This document shows, one piece after another, positions 8,772 through 20,421 of a stretch of DNA of 64,000 nt. The stretch is from Gracilaria domingensis (Eukaryota > Rhodophyta > Florideophyceae > Gracilariales > Gracilariaceae), in the NCBI GenBank assembly GCA_022539475.1, contig VCMS01000115.1, positions 62,001-126,000 of the forward strand, read 5' to 3'. The stretch's first letter is position 1. Each line of letters begins with the position of its first letter. Both the position numbers and the translations under genes were made by a program. The notes beneath the pieces are model-generated. The model had not been told where the DNA came from, did not search any database, and saw nothing but the letters and a program-made list of their open reading frames with translations.

Positions 8772-9734
8772 ATGACCAGCGTCCTTGCCACCCAACCCTC
8801 ATGTCGACCGACGAGATCAGGTGCAAGAACTAGTTTGGAATCTTTCACCATAGTCCCACCCCAGCGCTACAGAAGCCCATCCGAGAGGAACCGTTCCCTC
8901 TCTCTCCCACACGTCACTTCCGCTTTGCCGTTACGCCTAACGGCACCGGCAGACAGCAATGCGCCCGCGGTGTTTGAGTGCGGGGTGCGGTTGGGAGGAA
9001 AGAGAAATGCGAAAGCAACAGAAGATATCGTGATCAAATCAAGGAATGGCCCTGAACTCATATTGGAAGCGCCGCCTCATGCCTTAGTTGAAGCAATCTC
9101 CACGTCAATTCATGAAGAGCTTTCTCGCGCTCAAGCATTGTTAGTGGAAAGAGGAGCGGAGACTGACGAACTCCGAAAAGAACTGCAGGAGAGAAGCCTG
9201 GCCCTTTCCGCGCTTCGAGGTGAGTGCAGACGACTTCGTTCACTCGAATATATCAGCAGGAGAAGCAGTGTTCGTTGGAGAGCGAGCAACAGTCATCTCG
9301 CTGACGAGCAGCAAGCGTTCTTGAGGCGCCTATCTGAGGAGCTTGGTTGTAAGCCGTCGAATGAAAAGCAAGTGGTAGGGCAGCTTTCTGCCCGTATTGA
9401 ACTTCTTCTGGCCCACAGCCAGAAGTCTGAGCAAGCCTGTGAAGAGTTCCGAATGGAGCTCGAAGAAAGGGACTCAAGGGTAAAGAAGATCAAAACTAAA
9501 CTGGAGGTTGGCATTGCAAACCTAAAGGCTGTGGGATTGGAAAAAGCAAAGCACATTGCAGAGAAGGAAGGAGAGGTGTTCGACAAACAGCACTCGGAAC
9601 TCATCCATCACAGGAATGATCGCATCATCCCCGTCGTTCACCCCCACCCCCACTGTGCGCACTCCCCAATCTCCTTCCCCTTCCCTCCCACCGCCACCGC
9701 CGCTCCCTCTCCCCCCCGCCCGCACTCCCGCTAA
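8772..9734 (+). CDS. Unrecognised coiled-coil protein
   Basis: Open frame of 320 codons, ATG at 8772. Residues about 105-285 form long charged helices with heptad-like leucines (ELSRAQALLVERGAETDELRKELQERSLAL; QLSARIELLLAHSQKSEQACEEFRMELEERD), predicting a coiled coil. The frame then runs into proline/histidine-rich sequence and stops at TAA 9732. The sequence after it keeps open in alternating frames up to 10676, so the true gene may be longer and either spliced or damaged. No family recognised; a structural or cytoskeletal/chromosomal role is only a guess. Confidence 0.5.
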   Translation: MTSVLATQPSCRPTRSGARTSLESFTIVPPQRYRSPSERNRSLSLPHVTSALPLRLTAPADSNAPAVFECGVRLGGKRNAKATEDIVIKSRNGPELILEAPPHALVEAISTSIHEELSRAQALLVERGAETDELRKELQERSLALSALRGECRRLRSLEYISRRSSVRWRASNSHLADEQQAFLRRLSEELGCKPSNEKQVVGQLSARIELLLAHSQKSEQACEEFRMELEERDSRVKKIKTKLEVGIANLKAVGLEKAKHIAEKEGEVFDKQHSELIHHRNDRIIPVVHPHPHCAHSPISFPFPPTATAAPSPPRPHSR

Positions 9735-10676
9735 TTCTAATTGGCCCCTCACCTTCGTGCAAGACCCTCACTCCCCCCGCTAATGAAGGACTCTGCTCCA
9801 GCCGCCATATCGGTGCCGGTCGAATCCCCCGAGGAACGCAGTCGTCGTCTTGCCCTCGAGCGACAGAGGCGCCATCACGAAAAACTGCGAGCAAACAAAC
9901 AGCGCGGGTCTGAATCCATCGCTGCCGCCTCGAGAAGCCCTTCTTCCAACCCAGACCGCATATCCACCCCAGCTATCGTCTAAATCCATCGGCCGCCCGC
10001 TTTTCGCTCCGTCTCCGCTCACAACCGCCACTCAGTCGATTCCCTCCTACCCTTCCGCCCAGCATGCTCAGTCTTCCTTGAACTCCTCGCCTCCGCACGC
10101 TTCCGTCTCCGCCCGGCTCCCTCGTCACAACTCCTCGCTTTTGCACGCCTCAGCCGCGACCGCCGAAACCGCTAGTCGACACCACCGCTCTCGCTGCCTC
10201 CAGAGTAGACGTTTCAGTACTGCCGTCTGAAACATCCACATCACTCTTAAGTACAACGTCCGTATGGTCTCAACATGCATCTTCACTCCCAGCCATTTAC
10301 CCAAGTTTTGCATGCGTTTCCGGCGTCCTATATCTCCGCTCACCCGTCTCAGCTGCAAGCAACCCCAGCAGAAAACCCCTTCAACTTTCAAACTACTACC
10401 AACGATCGAACTCTACAACCATATGCTCATGTCGCTGACGGCCAACGCTCTTACCTAAATGATCTGTGTCCTCGTGATCAGCACCAATATGGTCGCTATC
10501 CTTCTCCTCGTATGCATCAATTGAATCAGCACACTGACACGTCTACGGAAATCACAGCCATTACTCGGAGTCGTGGGAGGCACGCAGAGGGAACAGGGTG
10601 GGGCTTTGAGACAAAGAACAACGATTTTAATGCAGGCTATCCGTATGCTCTGAGAGCATCTCTATCAACGACCTAA
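9735..10676 (+). pseudogene. Possible broken continuation of the coiled-coil gene
   Basis: Overlapping open frames at 9741-9983, 9850-10230 and 10275-10676 alternate between two phases. They encode low-complexity Ser/Pro/Gln/His-rich sequence plus one charged helix (SPEERSRRLALERQRRHHEKLR). The continuity without shared stops suggests one former coding region with several indels, or unrecognised introns. I could not place convincing GT-AG pairs that join them all. Confidence 0.3.
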
Positions 10677-10754
10677 GGGCGTCTCTACCCGTGTGACCAA
10701 ATCCCAAATCCTATATTCGCTGGTTTTGTAGGGGCTGGAGAGGGGCGCAAAGAT

Positions 10755-11056
10755 AGTCTAGCCAGCCCAAACACAGTAGATCTGCCCCAAAAGTGCAGCG
10801 TTTTAGGGCATTCCTACCCGTTGAGACCAAATCCTATCCCAAAACAGTAGCCGATGAACTTCAGGGTCAGAATGACTTCCACGTTGCACATCTGGTCTAC
10901 ACGTGGAAGATGTGGCAGACCCATCCCAAATGATAAGCTATCTTTCGTCCCAAGGACGGGTCTGCCACAAGCGTTGTTTTGGTTGATTTTTTACGAATGC
11001 TGGACTAAAACGCTGCACTTTCGGGGCAGATCTACTGTGTTTGGGATGGCTAGACT
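10755..11056. mobile_element. MITE with ~51-bp terminal inverted repeats
   Basis: 302 bp. The left end (10755-10805) starts AGTCTAGCCAGCCCAAACAC and the right end (about 11006-11056) is its inverse with only two or three mismatches. The inner part also contains inverted stretches around the CGGGTCTGCCACAAGC / GTGGCAGACCCATCCC region. An internal segment recurs inverted at about 58787-58980, so it is a multicopy family. Non-coding; no target duplication is evident. Confidence 0.75.
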
Positions 11057-11619
11057 GGGAGCATCCTGAAACTGCAAAAACGCCATTTCGTCGACGCGCA
11101 AAGTCACAATTTGATCGCACCGCGTGCCTTTGCGCTTGCGTTTGAACAAAACTCGGTCAACGTGCTCGCCCCGCTAACCAAAATTTGCTTCCGTCCCAAA
11201 CATGCAATTTCTCAGCGCGTGCTCTACCAAAGTGAACACATGTCAGCTGCTTCCGATGCCCGTTCTTTTTTTGACAGGTTGCATTTCTCTCACGTTGCTC
11301 TCGCTGAATGTTAAGTTTACAATAGAAATTGCCTACCATCTCCGTCCCAAACCAAACAAAACACTTGTGTCCTGAACCGCAGGCGCCATTTAAGCTATGG
11401 CAGCAAATACAGTCAAAATGTGTTTTAAATAACATGCTGAAAAGAATTCTTTAAATCATTGTTCATTTGCAATAAGGGTTTGGGTTTTTGTGGTTTGAAA
11501 AATATTTATCATTCGTAAAATACAAACGCACAAAATGCAATTTTGTGCATTTGATGTTTCCAGATGCTCCCACCATCTTTTCGTCTTTCTCCTGCCCTTG
11601 CAGAACCAGCGAGTATACG
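11057..11619. other. AT-richer intergenic DNA
   Basis: Short unrelated frames only. It has no repeat match elsewhere in the window that I could see and no recognisable RNA. Confidence 0.4.
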
Positions 11620-11880
11620 ATTTAGAATTTAGTCACACGGCTTTGGACGACTTAAGTCCAGCACTACGGTAAAATAAACGAAAACTGTGAAAGAAAGACT
11701 CGGCTCGGAAACAATTAACTTGCAAGCTCTCCCTTCTGGTGTGCTCATCTACTAATTGATACTGCAGTGCTGATTGGCTTTTAAAAGTGTAAATAAGCAA
11801 GATTAAAGCTCTTGATTGACCGTCCTCAGTTGCTGATTCAAAGCCGCTGTGAGGAGGGTGTGACGTTCAGTCTCGTACGA
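11620..11880 (-). repeat. Copia LTR remnant (3' side)
   Basis: It lies just downstream, in minus-strand sense, of the copia pol remnant. Its stretch AGCTCTCCCTTCTGGTGTGC and what follows (about 11726-11780) matches, with mismatches, the sequence upstream of the copia gag gene at about 58728-58786. The two therefore look like LTR fragments of one family. Exact ends cannot be set. Confidence 0.5.
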
Positions 11881-12640
11881 AGATCGATGAAGCTATCTCT
11901 TCCTAGCAACTTGGTTTGAATGTCTGCCAGCATATTGGTGATGGTGATTTTGTTCATTAGGAAAGCCTTTTCTGCGATATGGTGTTGAAGCAAGTGATGT
12001 TAGATATTTATGTACTTTTTCCGGCGCTGCGCATCTTGATTTTTTACAACAAGCATTGTAGATCTGTTTTCGATGTGTTGTTGTCTTGATTCTGTTTGAG
12101 TGGAGTTGCATGCGTTAAAAAGATTTTGAGGCCAATTGAAATGGCGCGTAGAACCGATATCAATTATTTTTTGTGCCTCTATGGTGCATAACGCTACAAT
12201 AGTCTGTTTTCTAGATTTTAAAGAGATCGAAGTGTTGCTGATGAGATAGATATTGCCGGTGTTGGATTTACGTTGCTTTTGGTTTGCAAAGTCGGCATCA
12301 CTGTATGATTCCAGCTTTGGTGCGGTTTTTGGTGCATTCTGGCCTGGGTACATAAAGCCGAAATCGCACGTGCCCTTGAGGTATTGTAGAAGGGGTTTGC
12401 GATCTTGCCTGTGATGGTTGTGGGGTCTGCTCATATGTTGCGCCAAACGGTTCGTGGCGTTTATTATATCCTGTCTGGTGCTGTCTGCTATCTATCTAAC
12501 TTCTCCTAGTGTCGTTCTGTAGGAAGTTGCTTCGTTGGATTTGAGGGCTTCGGTATCTGGTGTAGAGCAAATCGCCCTCTGTGGGGATACACCGAGGTGT
12601 TTTTCATAGTTTGTTGATCCGTTACCGGCTTCGACACCTC
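11881..12640 (-). pseudogene. Ty1/copia pol remnant: end of RT and RNase H
   Basis: Conceptual minus-strand translation, in two frames with stops, gives the typical copia order: HLGVSPQRAICSTPDTEA, SYRTTLG...IADSTRQDIINATNRLAQHMSRP, LLQYLKGTCDFGF, then the RNase H core ESYSDADFANQKQRKSNTGN and SLKSRKQTIVALCTIEAQ, and the tail NMLADIQTKLLGR. These match the conserved C-terminal third of copia polyprotein. A frame change near 12000 and a TAG near 12500 disable it. It belongs with the 5' part of a copia element on the same strand at 55.4-58.5 kb. Confidence 0.8.
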
Positions 12641-12654
12641 AGGTTATGAGAGGC

Positions 12655-13577
12655 TACTGTGGTAGTGGCCCTATTTTGGGGTATGCCTAGGAAGGGTAGT
12701 ATTTCTGCACATGTGTGCCAAGTTGGCACGATAGCGGGTGCGCCGTGGCAAGCCTGCCACGGGTGCACACCTGTAGTGTATTGGCCGGCATCGCCGGATA
12801 GTTAGATATTTCAATTGATATTTTCAAGTGCCCTATATAGGTGGCGGCACTTGCCGCCACTGTATGGGAAGTAAACCTCAAGGAGGCTTCTGGCTCTGAC
12901 TTTCTTGCCGCTTGTGAACGGTCTTCGTCCCTAATCGGGCAAGCCGCCACAATTCCGGGCTAGTCATCCGACCTCTACCACTGAGAAGTTCTAGACCGTC
13001 GTCACGGCATCTTTTCTGTTCTTTTATTGTTATTATTTCCGTCATACGGCTCCTATCGCTCTGCCCTGTTATACAGGTTTGACCCACATTGCCTGGGAAT
13101 ATTTCTCGATCTCGCGAGTCAGTGCACCGTCGCGCGGCTCGTTGGTTGCCCGTTTTGCCCAATACTGTTGGTTCGGCTATCTTCACTCGTTGTGGCTCGC
13201 CGGAACTACCCGGATTCTACGCCGATTCTACCCACCCCAACCTCCGGCTGCACGCCCAGGACGGGGTTGCCCGGATTTACACCCGGCCTGTGTCAGACCT
13301 ACCGGAGGGTTCTACCGCCGACCCTACCCCTATAGGGAGCGGGGCTCGAACACCCTGTAGGTGCGCTTTCCGCGACGCGGCTCTTGTTTGCCCACTCGTG
13401 GGATTGCACCACAAACTGGTCTCCCGACCTAGAATCGGCTTTATTGGCCAACATTTGTTGGAGTTGGTTCGTTTGTTTGGAGCCCAGATAATTGGGAATA
13501 TCCGTTCCCACGGTTCTGTCATTGTCCGTTTTCGAAAGTTGTTTTGGTTGCCAATTGGCCGACTGTGTCGGTGAACG
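12655..13577 (+). repeat. Probable 5' LTR and leader of the gypsy chromovirus
   Basis: Non-coding DNA directly upstream of gag. It has a TATA-like CCCTATATAGG at about 12831 and four nearby stem-loops: GTGCCAAGTTGGCAC, CGTGGCAAGCCTGCCACG, CCGGCATCGCCGG and GTGGCGGCACTTGCCGCCAC (about 12716-12860). No downstream 3' LTR match was found, so LTR limits and the primer-binding site are undefined. Confidence 0.45.
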
Positions 13578-15587
13578 ATGTCGTCCCGTCGCAGGAGTAG
13601 CGCGCCACGTGCCGCTTCTGTGCCCGGTTCGTCCGGCTTGCCGGCAAGTTTGCCTCCGTTGCCGAAGGACGCACTGAATGTCCCAGGCAATGGCCACCCG
13701 AAATCGGCTTCCCGGAGCCTCCGTTCTGATAACGGGACCCCACCCACTCGTGGGCCAACTGAAACCGCACCTGCGGCTGATGCCGCCGCAGCGGTTGACG
13801 TTATGTCGTCGCGGTCCGACGAGTATACCCTCCGCGAATTAGAGGCTCAGGTTCGCATCCTGCAGAACTCCCAAGTGGGCCTCATCCGGGATATTACGAA
13901 ACTCCGGCAACGGCTCGATGAAGCCGGTGTCCTGGATGTTTCGAGCGACGTCCGTGTTTTACGGTTTGATGTCAACCAGATTATGGAACATCGACAGGTG
14001 TCGGCTACCCTGCACGAGCAGGCTTCCGCACGCCTGGACCTCCTGGCTACCCGTCTGGAGACGGTCGAGCAAATCATCGTATCTGATGCTGTTGCTCCGG
14101 GAGCCCCGGTTTCTGAGGGTTCTCAGCACTCGCGCCGTTCCCGGGATCGTCCGGCAAAGAAGACGGTCAAGGTTGAGTCTGACTCGTCTTCTTCGTCCTC
14201 TTCTGATGAGGAGGGCCCTCAAAAGGGATCGTCTACCGACTCTTCGGACAGCGCGGAAGAGCGCTCTCGCTATCGTGCATCCCGTTCGCGGGCTACTGAA
14301 GCCACCTCTGGTGTTGCACGAGGCCGTACGAAAGGACGGAGACACCTTGGATTGAAGGAATTGAAGCCGACAAACTTACTCTATCGGAAGCTACTATCGT
14401 ACCGATATTATCGGCTTGATGACACGACGCCATAGAGAACCCCACGTGGGACTGGCAAGGTGCGAAACCATCTCCGACAAATGGAGCTCACGCTGAAGCC
14501 CCACAAGTTCTCTGGGGAAGATCCAATTCTTGTCTTGGATTTTCTTGGCCGCTTCGTGGCGGAAGCCGATGTACTTCGGATGAGCGAGGCAGAGGCCTAC
14601 ATTGCGCTGCCGTACTTCTTGACGGGCGTAGCCGAAGACCAGTACAATTCGGTTCGTGGGTCGACCCGAGCCTCCGAGGAAGGAGTTACGTGCTGGCCGG
14701 AAGCGGTACAATATCTCCTGCGCTCTTACGCGACAGGCAATGCGATACAAGGTGCTATACTAGCGCTGCGAGACACGAGGCAAGGAGCCGAAGAGTCGGA
14801 AACCGTTTATTCGACCCGCCTCAATAAGGCTTTCCACAGATGTGGCAACGTGTTCTCCGCAGCTGAGCGGTGCACGATGTTCGTCGGTGGCCTAGATCGT
14901 TCGATCAGGACACTGGTTGCCCGTTATCGGAAGAACAAACGCCGGATTACTTATCTGGAACTCGTTCAATTTGCCCAAGCTGAGGGAGATGCAGCTCGAG
15001 CGCGCGCAGGTGTCAAGACGCGCACGCGCCGACTCCTTCATGTAGAAGGCCGGAACTTTTCACTGCCTCACTCGCGAGGTTCTGTTCAAGGGGGTTATGA
15101 TAACCTACACCTGTTACAGGACGATGGTTCAATGCCGAGTTCGGAATTGCCGTCGACGACGGAGCACTCTACAGTAGACGTAGAACCCGCTCTGTACGCC
15201 GGACGTCAAGTCCCGTCATTGCCCGTGCCGCACTCTGGCGGATATCGAAGCCAACGCCCTGGATGGAGGGACCGGTATCCTCCTCGACAGGAGCGCCGGC
15301 CGCCCAACGCGGATCTTCTTCGTCACATTATTTGTCATACCTGTTACAGGCCAGGGCACATCGCTCCGAATTGCTTAATGCACATACGGGATATGGCGAA
15401 GATAGTGACTCAGTATGAGTCATTGACGCCCGCCGAGCGGGAACGCGTTCCCGACAAATCGTACCTTCGTGCCTAGGCGGAGACTCAGCCTGGAAACCAG
15501 GAAACGGTGCCATCGAATGGTGGAACTGTAGCCGCCCCTGCGGAATCGCAACCTCCGCAGATTGGCGGCGAAGCTCAGAAAAACTGA
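13578..15587 (+). pseudogene. gag: Gypsy gag, two premature TAG codons
   Basis: One frame from ATG 13578 to TGA 15585-15587, about 669 codons, broken only by TAG at 14433 and 15473. The N-terminal third has a coiled coil (ELEAQVRILQNSQVGLIRDITKL) and an acidic serine run. The centre carries a retrotransposon gag core (KPHKFSGEDP...WPEAVQYLL...YSTRLNKAFHRCG). The C-terminus has a CCHC zinc knuckle CHTCYRPGHIAPNC (CX2CX4HX4C). It forms the structural particle protein of the element. The terminal codons CAG-AAA-AAC-TGA contain a slippery heptamer that would pass ribosomes into the pol frame. Confidence 0.85.
15578..15584 (+). promoter_or_regulatory. Candidate -1 ribosomal frameshift site gag/pol
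   Basis: G-AAA-AAC lies immediately before the gag stop TGA (15585), and the pol frame is -1 relative to gag and stays open from here. The heptamer fits the X-XXY-YYZ pattern. No downstream pseudoknot was worked out. Confidence 0.5.
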
Positions 15588-18500
15588 GCAAGGGAGCCTC
15601 CAGCAATGGAGAGGCGCCCCCAGCGACGGGGTTTAGAGCGCCTGAGGCTGAGAAGCCTCGCTCTCCGGTCACAATCCTTTCGAGGATAATGGCCACTACA
15701 GACGTGGACTCTGAGCACCTTGGTGTCTTGCGTCGCCCGTGGATACGGTCTAAGAACAGCCGGTTCCCGGATAGAGTCCTGGTCATGGCGAAACGTAACT
15801 ACAAACTTTACGCCGACCTAGGTGTTTCCGACCAGTACATGGTTCGGCAGTTGTCCGTGCTCGATACAGGATCTGGGCCAAACTTCTTGGTTGAATCGAT
15901 GATTCCGCCGCACTTGCGGTCTCGCGTTCGTGCGGCGCCGCATATTGACATAGCGGATGGGAACAATCGCCCACTCTCGACTGTGGGAGTAATAGACCTG
16001 CTCGTCAGGCTTGGCCGCTACGGGGCGAAGCTCGATTTCTTGGTTTGCAAGCAACTCGCTGCGCTGGTTATCCTCGCCTGCGACTTCTGTGACCGCTTCG
16101 TCGATGCAATTCGACCGCAGAAGCGAACCATCAAAATGGAAGATGGGACTACTGTACCGATCGTTCGGCGTCCCCTTCGACGGGCTTTGAAGAAGCAAGT
16201 CTCTTTGCCTGCTGCGCAGGAGCCTACAACCGATGAACGGAAGTCTACAAAGCTCCGAGTAGCTCGGTCTATTTGCATCCCGCCTGAATCGCAGGTCTGG
16301 ATTACTGTGACGTCTCCACAATGTGGCTTACAAACGGTGCAACCGTTGCCTGCGTTGCAGGAGAAGCATCAGCTCGCCCTGGCTAATGGGATCCATTTCG
16401 TTGAACCCGAGAAGCCTTTTCAGGTGCGAGTTGCGAACTTCAGCCGTTTCCCTCAACGGTTGGTTAGGAGCCAAGTTATTGGATCATTGCTCCCGCACCC
16501 CGCGGCTATAGTGCCTACCCAGGTCTCTATTGCCAAAGTTCTCGGTACCCTCGAAGCTGAGGAGGGGGAGGCGGAACGGAACAATTCCGAACCGAAAACT
16601 GGACCGAACAGTCCGTCGGGAGATGCTAAGCCGACTGCGCCGGATGCGGATAACTGCAGCCTGGCGAAGGAAGCGATGCCGACCCCGTCGGAAAGTAATG
16701 ATAACGACCTTAGTGCTGCTGACACGAAGGATAAGGCAGTACAGGTACTGGAGTCTCTGGATCTTGAACACGGCCCAGAGACTCACCGCGATAAATTGCG
16801 GCACATGCTCGAAGAATTCACGCCCATGTGGGATGGCACACTGGGTAAGATTGGTATTACCGAACATCGCATTGATTTGCTACCAAATACTCGGCCCATT
16901 TCACAGCACCCTTACAGGGCATGACCGACAGCTCGGCAGGAGGAGAAAGCTCAAGTTGAGAAAATGCTCCGCGCTGGAGTTATCGAGACGGCTCAGTCAC
17001 CCTGGGCATCGCCGGTGGTGCTCGCGCCCAAAGCTGATGGGTCTTGGCGATTTTGCATCGATTACCGCAAGCTTAACGCGGCTACAGTCAAAGATGTGTA
17101 TCCTATCCCACGAATGGATGAATGCATCGATTCATTGGGCGACGCGAAAGTTTTTACGACCCTAGACGCGAATTGGGGCTATTGGCAAGTTCCCGTAAGG
17201 GCTGAAGATCGTGACAAGACAGCCTTCGTTTGCCATGAAGGATTATACCGATTCAATCGGATGCCCTTTGGGTTAACGAACGCGCCAGCCATATTTCAAC
17301 GTGCTGTGGACATTTTGCTCGCCCGCTTCAAGTGGAAGACTTGCCTTGTTTACCTGGACGACATCATTGTCTACTCCAACAACCTGGACGAACACTTGAC
17401 CCACGTACGGGATGTGATGCGAGTCCTACGAGATGCAGGCATTACGCTCAAGCTCAAGAAGTGTGAGTTCTTCACCGAAACGGTCAGGTATCTCGGCCAC
17501 GTTATCCGTCCTGGACGGCTGTCGATAGACGAGGTTCGCGTGATATCCCTCAAAGAGGCTATGCATCCGCGGACGCAGACGGAATTCCGATCTTTTCTTG
17601 GCTTGTGTAATGTCTACCGCCGCTTCATACCGAACTTTGCGGACATTGCGGCGCCGTTGAATGAGCTCCTCCGCAAAGGACAGCCAGTCAACCTGGAAGA
17701 ATTCGACGACCGCAAAGCTGCGGCTTTCTCGTCGCTCGTGGACTCGGTGACATCGCCACCCGTTTTATCTCTACCTAGGGCTGGCTTGCCGCATGCAATA
17801 GATACGGATGCGAGCGACTACCAAGTTGGCTGCGCATTATTCCAGACCACCAAGGAAGGCGAGCGATTGCCAATTGGGTATTGGTCAAGAAGCCTCAACG
17901 TTCACGAGAGGAATTACTCGGTATCCGAGAAGAAGTGCTTGGCAGTTGCCTGGGGATTACAGACACTGCGGTCCTATCTTATGGGAACTCGTTTCATTGT
18001 TCATACCGATCATTCGGCCCTACGCTGGCTACTCTCCATAGCAGAGCCATCTGGCCGCTTGATGCGGTAGAGACATCGCTTGTCGGAATTCGACTTTGAA
18101 ATCCGCTACAAGAAAGGACTCCTGAACACTCAGGCTGATGCACTGTCCCGCTTGGAAATAGCGGCTGAAGCTGCGCCAGTCGATGACCTGGAAATACCGT
18201 GCTTCCTCGCGGAAGACGGCTCGAGCGATGCCGATGAAGATTCGGAAGGATGGGACATCTACGATGCTGTTTTAGCCGTGTCAGACACGCGCCCAGAACC
18301 GGGTTCTTTCGTACCGATTAGGCCGGAAGAACTCATCAGGGAGCAGCACAGGGACCCTTTCTGTACGGAGATTCGTATCCGTCTGAACGGCGGAGCACGA
18401 CTGCCTTTCGTCGAGAACGACCAGGGATTCCTCATCCGAACTGTCGGGCGCAGGCCACAGATTGTGGTTCCTCACTCACTTCAGTCACGAGTACTGCATC

Positions 18501-19552
18501 TGTCGCACTATGCGAAGCTCTCAGCCCACTCTGGTGCCAGGAAGTTGTACTAAACCTTGAGGAAGGACTTCTACTGGCCAGCGATGGCTTTTGATGCGTA
18601 TGCCGCTGTTCGTGGATGTTCTGATTGCGCGAAGAACCGTGTCAAACTGCGGAAGTATTCCAAGAAGTTGGTACTCTTCCCTGCTAGGGCTCCACTGGAG
18701 TTCGTGGCTATTGACTTGCTCGGTGAGTTTATTCGCACCCGTCACGGAAACCGGTTTCTACTGGTGATCACCGACCGCTTTTCTAAGCTGGTACGGACTG
18801 TGCCTTTGAAGAAAATTACCGCCAGTGCGGTCGCCCAAGCTTTCGTCACACACTGGGTTTTTGTCTACGGACCGCCGATTGATTTGTTATCGGATAATGG
18901 ACCGCAGTTCGTGGCTAAGTTCTTTCAAGACGTCTGCCGTATCTTGCGGATCCAAAACTGGTTCACGACCACATATCATCCCGAGAGTAATGAGCAGGTT
19001 GAACGCTTTAACCGCACAATGCTCAATGCATTACGGACATTCGTTAGCGAGCATCCGTCGGAATGGGATCAGTACACCGATGCGGTGACGTATGCCTACA
19101 ATACGCAGGTCCATCGTACTACTCAGATCTCGCCGTTCGAGCTTGTGCTATCACGCGTTCCACCGTCGGTGGTCATCGAGCCACAGCCAGTACTGGAAAA
19201 GTTCCCCTCGCCCTGCCTCCATAGGAACGCGTGGAAGGGATGGCTCACGAAGATTATTCCTACTGTTACGCAGAATATCGCTAAGGCACAAGCCGCCTAC
19301 AAGCCGAATTTCGACGCAAGAGTGCGCAGACATGCCCCTCAGATTAGGGAAGGTAGCTATGCCTTCATACGGAAGGAATACTACAATCCCGAGAAGGAGA
19401 AGCGCTACAAGCTTTCTCCTATCGCGGATGGTCCCTACCGGGTCATTTCAGTTACCGACACTACGGTTGTCCTTGACATCAAGGGAGAGCACGAGCGTTT
19501 TTCGCGGGATGGCGTAACGCCTGCACCAACGCCTGCTTCTCAGGAAACGCAA
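15588..19552 (+). pseudogene. pol: Gypsy chromovirus pol, 5' part (protease, RT, RNase H, integrase)
   Basis: A single frame interrupted by TGA about 16922, TAG 18068 and TAA 18551. Domains in order: aspartic protease (LDTGSGPNFL, about 15855); reverse transcriptase (FCIDYRKLNAATVKDVYPIPR, catalytic YLDD about 17351); RNase H (HAIDTDASDYQVGCALF, about 17790); integrase with zinc-binding CSDCAKN, then DD-E residues in AIDLLGEF, LSDNGPQF and NEQVERFNRT. The frame is cut at 19552 by the Big0 transposon and resumes in the same phase at 52444, where the chromodomain lies. The order protease-RT-RNaseH-integrase with a chromodomain defines a Ty3/gypsy chromovirus. Confidence 0.92.
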
Positions 19553-20333
19553 CGTCTGTCTCTTGCAGATGCTAGTTTTTGGCGAGGGTCGTCCAGAAAT
19601 TGGCAAGGGTCGTCCAGTAAATTTTTTGAAAAAATATCGAGATCAATTATTTCAAAATTTGGAGATAATTGCTTGGGTCGTCCAGAATCGCCGTGCAGTA
19701 AATACTGGTGGGTTTTCCACTCATGCTAGTTCTTTAGTCGAGGGCTACCTGAACGGTATTTTGCGAAGTCTAGGTTCAGTTTCCATTAAGGTGCACATTA
19801 CACGATACCTTCTGCGGAATGATACCCTGCAACGCATGGAATACTGGTGCTAGTACAGATGATGCCCATTATGAAATCATACCGTTTTATTCGTATCTAT
19901 TCTTATATCGACCGCTTTTGCTAACCACTACTTCGCTATATTACATGTACCATTTCCCCATGATGGAGCGAGTGTAGGCGCAATCTGCGGCAGATGCCGC
20001 AGACTGCACCTCCACCATAGTGCGGTATCGGTAGAACAAATACGCACTCGAAGCGCCTCATCCTCTCCGTTCCTCATGTAGGGAACCATGCCCAGATGCA
20101 TGGTTCCCTACTTGAGGAACCTGCACCTGCAACTCGTGAGCTACGTACGCATCAAAAATCATTTACCTGTATACGCAAGCGGAAAGTATCCATAAGTTAG
20201 TCAATGATCCGTTGGATACATTTGAAATGCGATGGAACGTACCATTGATAAAGCAAAACAGAAACGTTGCGCTAGAAAAGTCGAGGGACCTAGTAACTCG
20301 CAAAAGGAAGAAGAAGAAGGAAAGAGATCATCC

Positions 20334-20421
20334 CTTCTCGCTTTACGATGAATGGATTGTTGGTAATCTAACCGATGATTGGTTAGATTAGCAATCATCC
20401 ATTCATCTTAAAGCGAGAAAG
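20334..20421. repeat. 88-nt imperfect hairpin unique to the Big0 copy
   Basis: The arm CTTCTCGCTTTACGATGAAT and onward through GGTAATCTAACC is followed after a 7-nt loop by its inverse GGTTAGATTAGCAATCATCC and onward to AAAGCGAGAAAG. The three homologous places in Big1 have only the first arm, so the second arm is a local inverted duplication. It could resemble a small-RNA precursor, but nothing shows expression. Confidence 0.55.

Noticed and set aside
19553-19572. Similarity of CTGTCTCTT to the bacterial Tn5 end
   Set aside because: Nine bases only; the encoded transposases are of the eukaryotic Tnp2 type.
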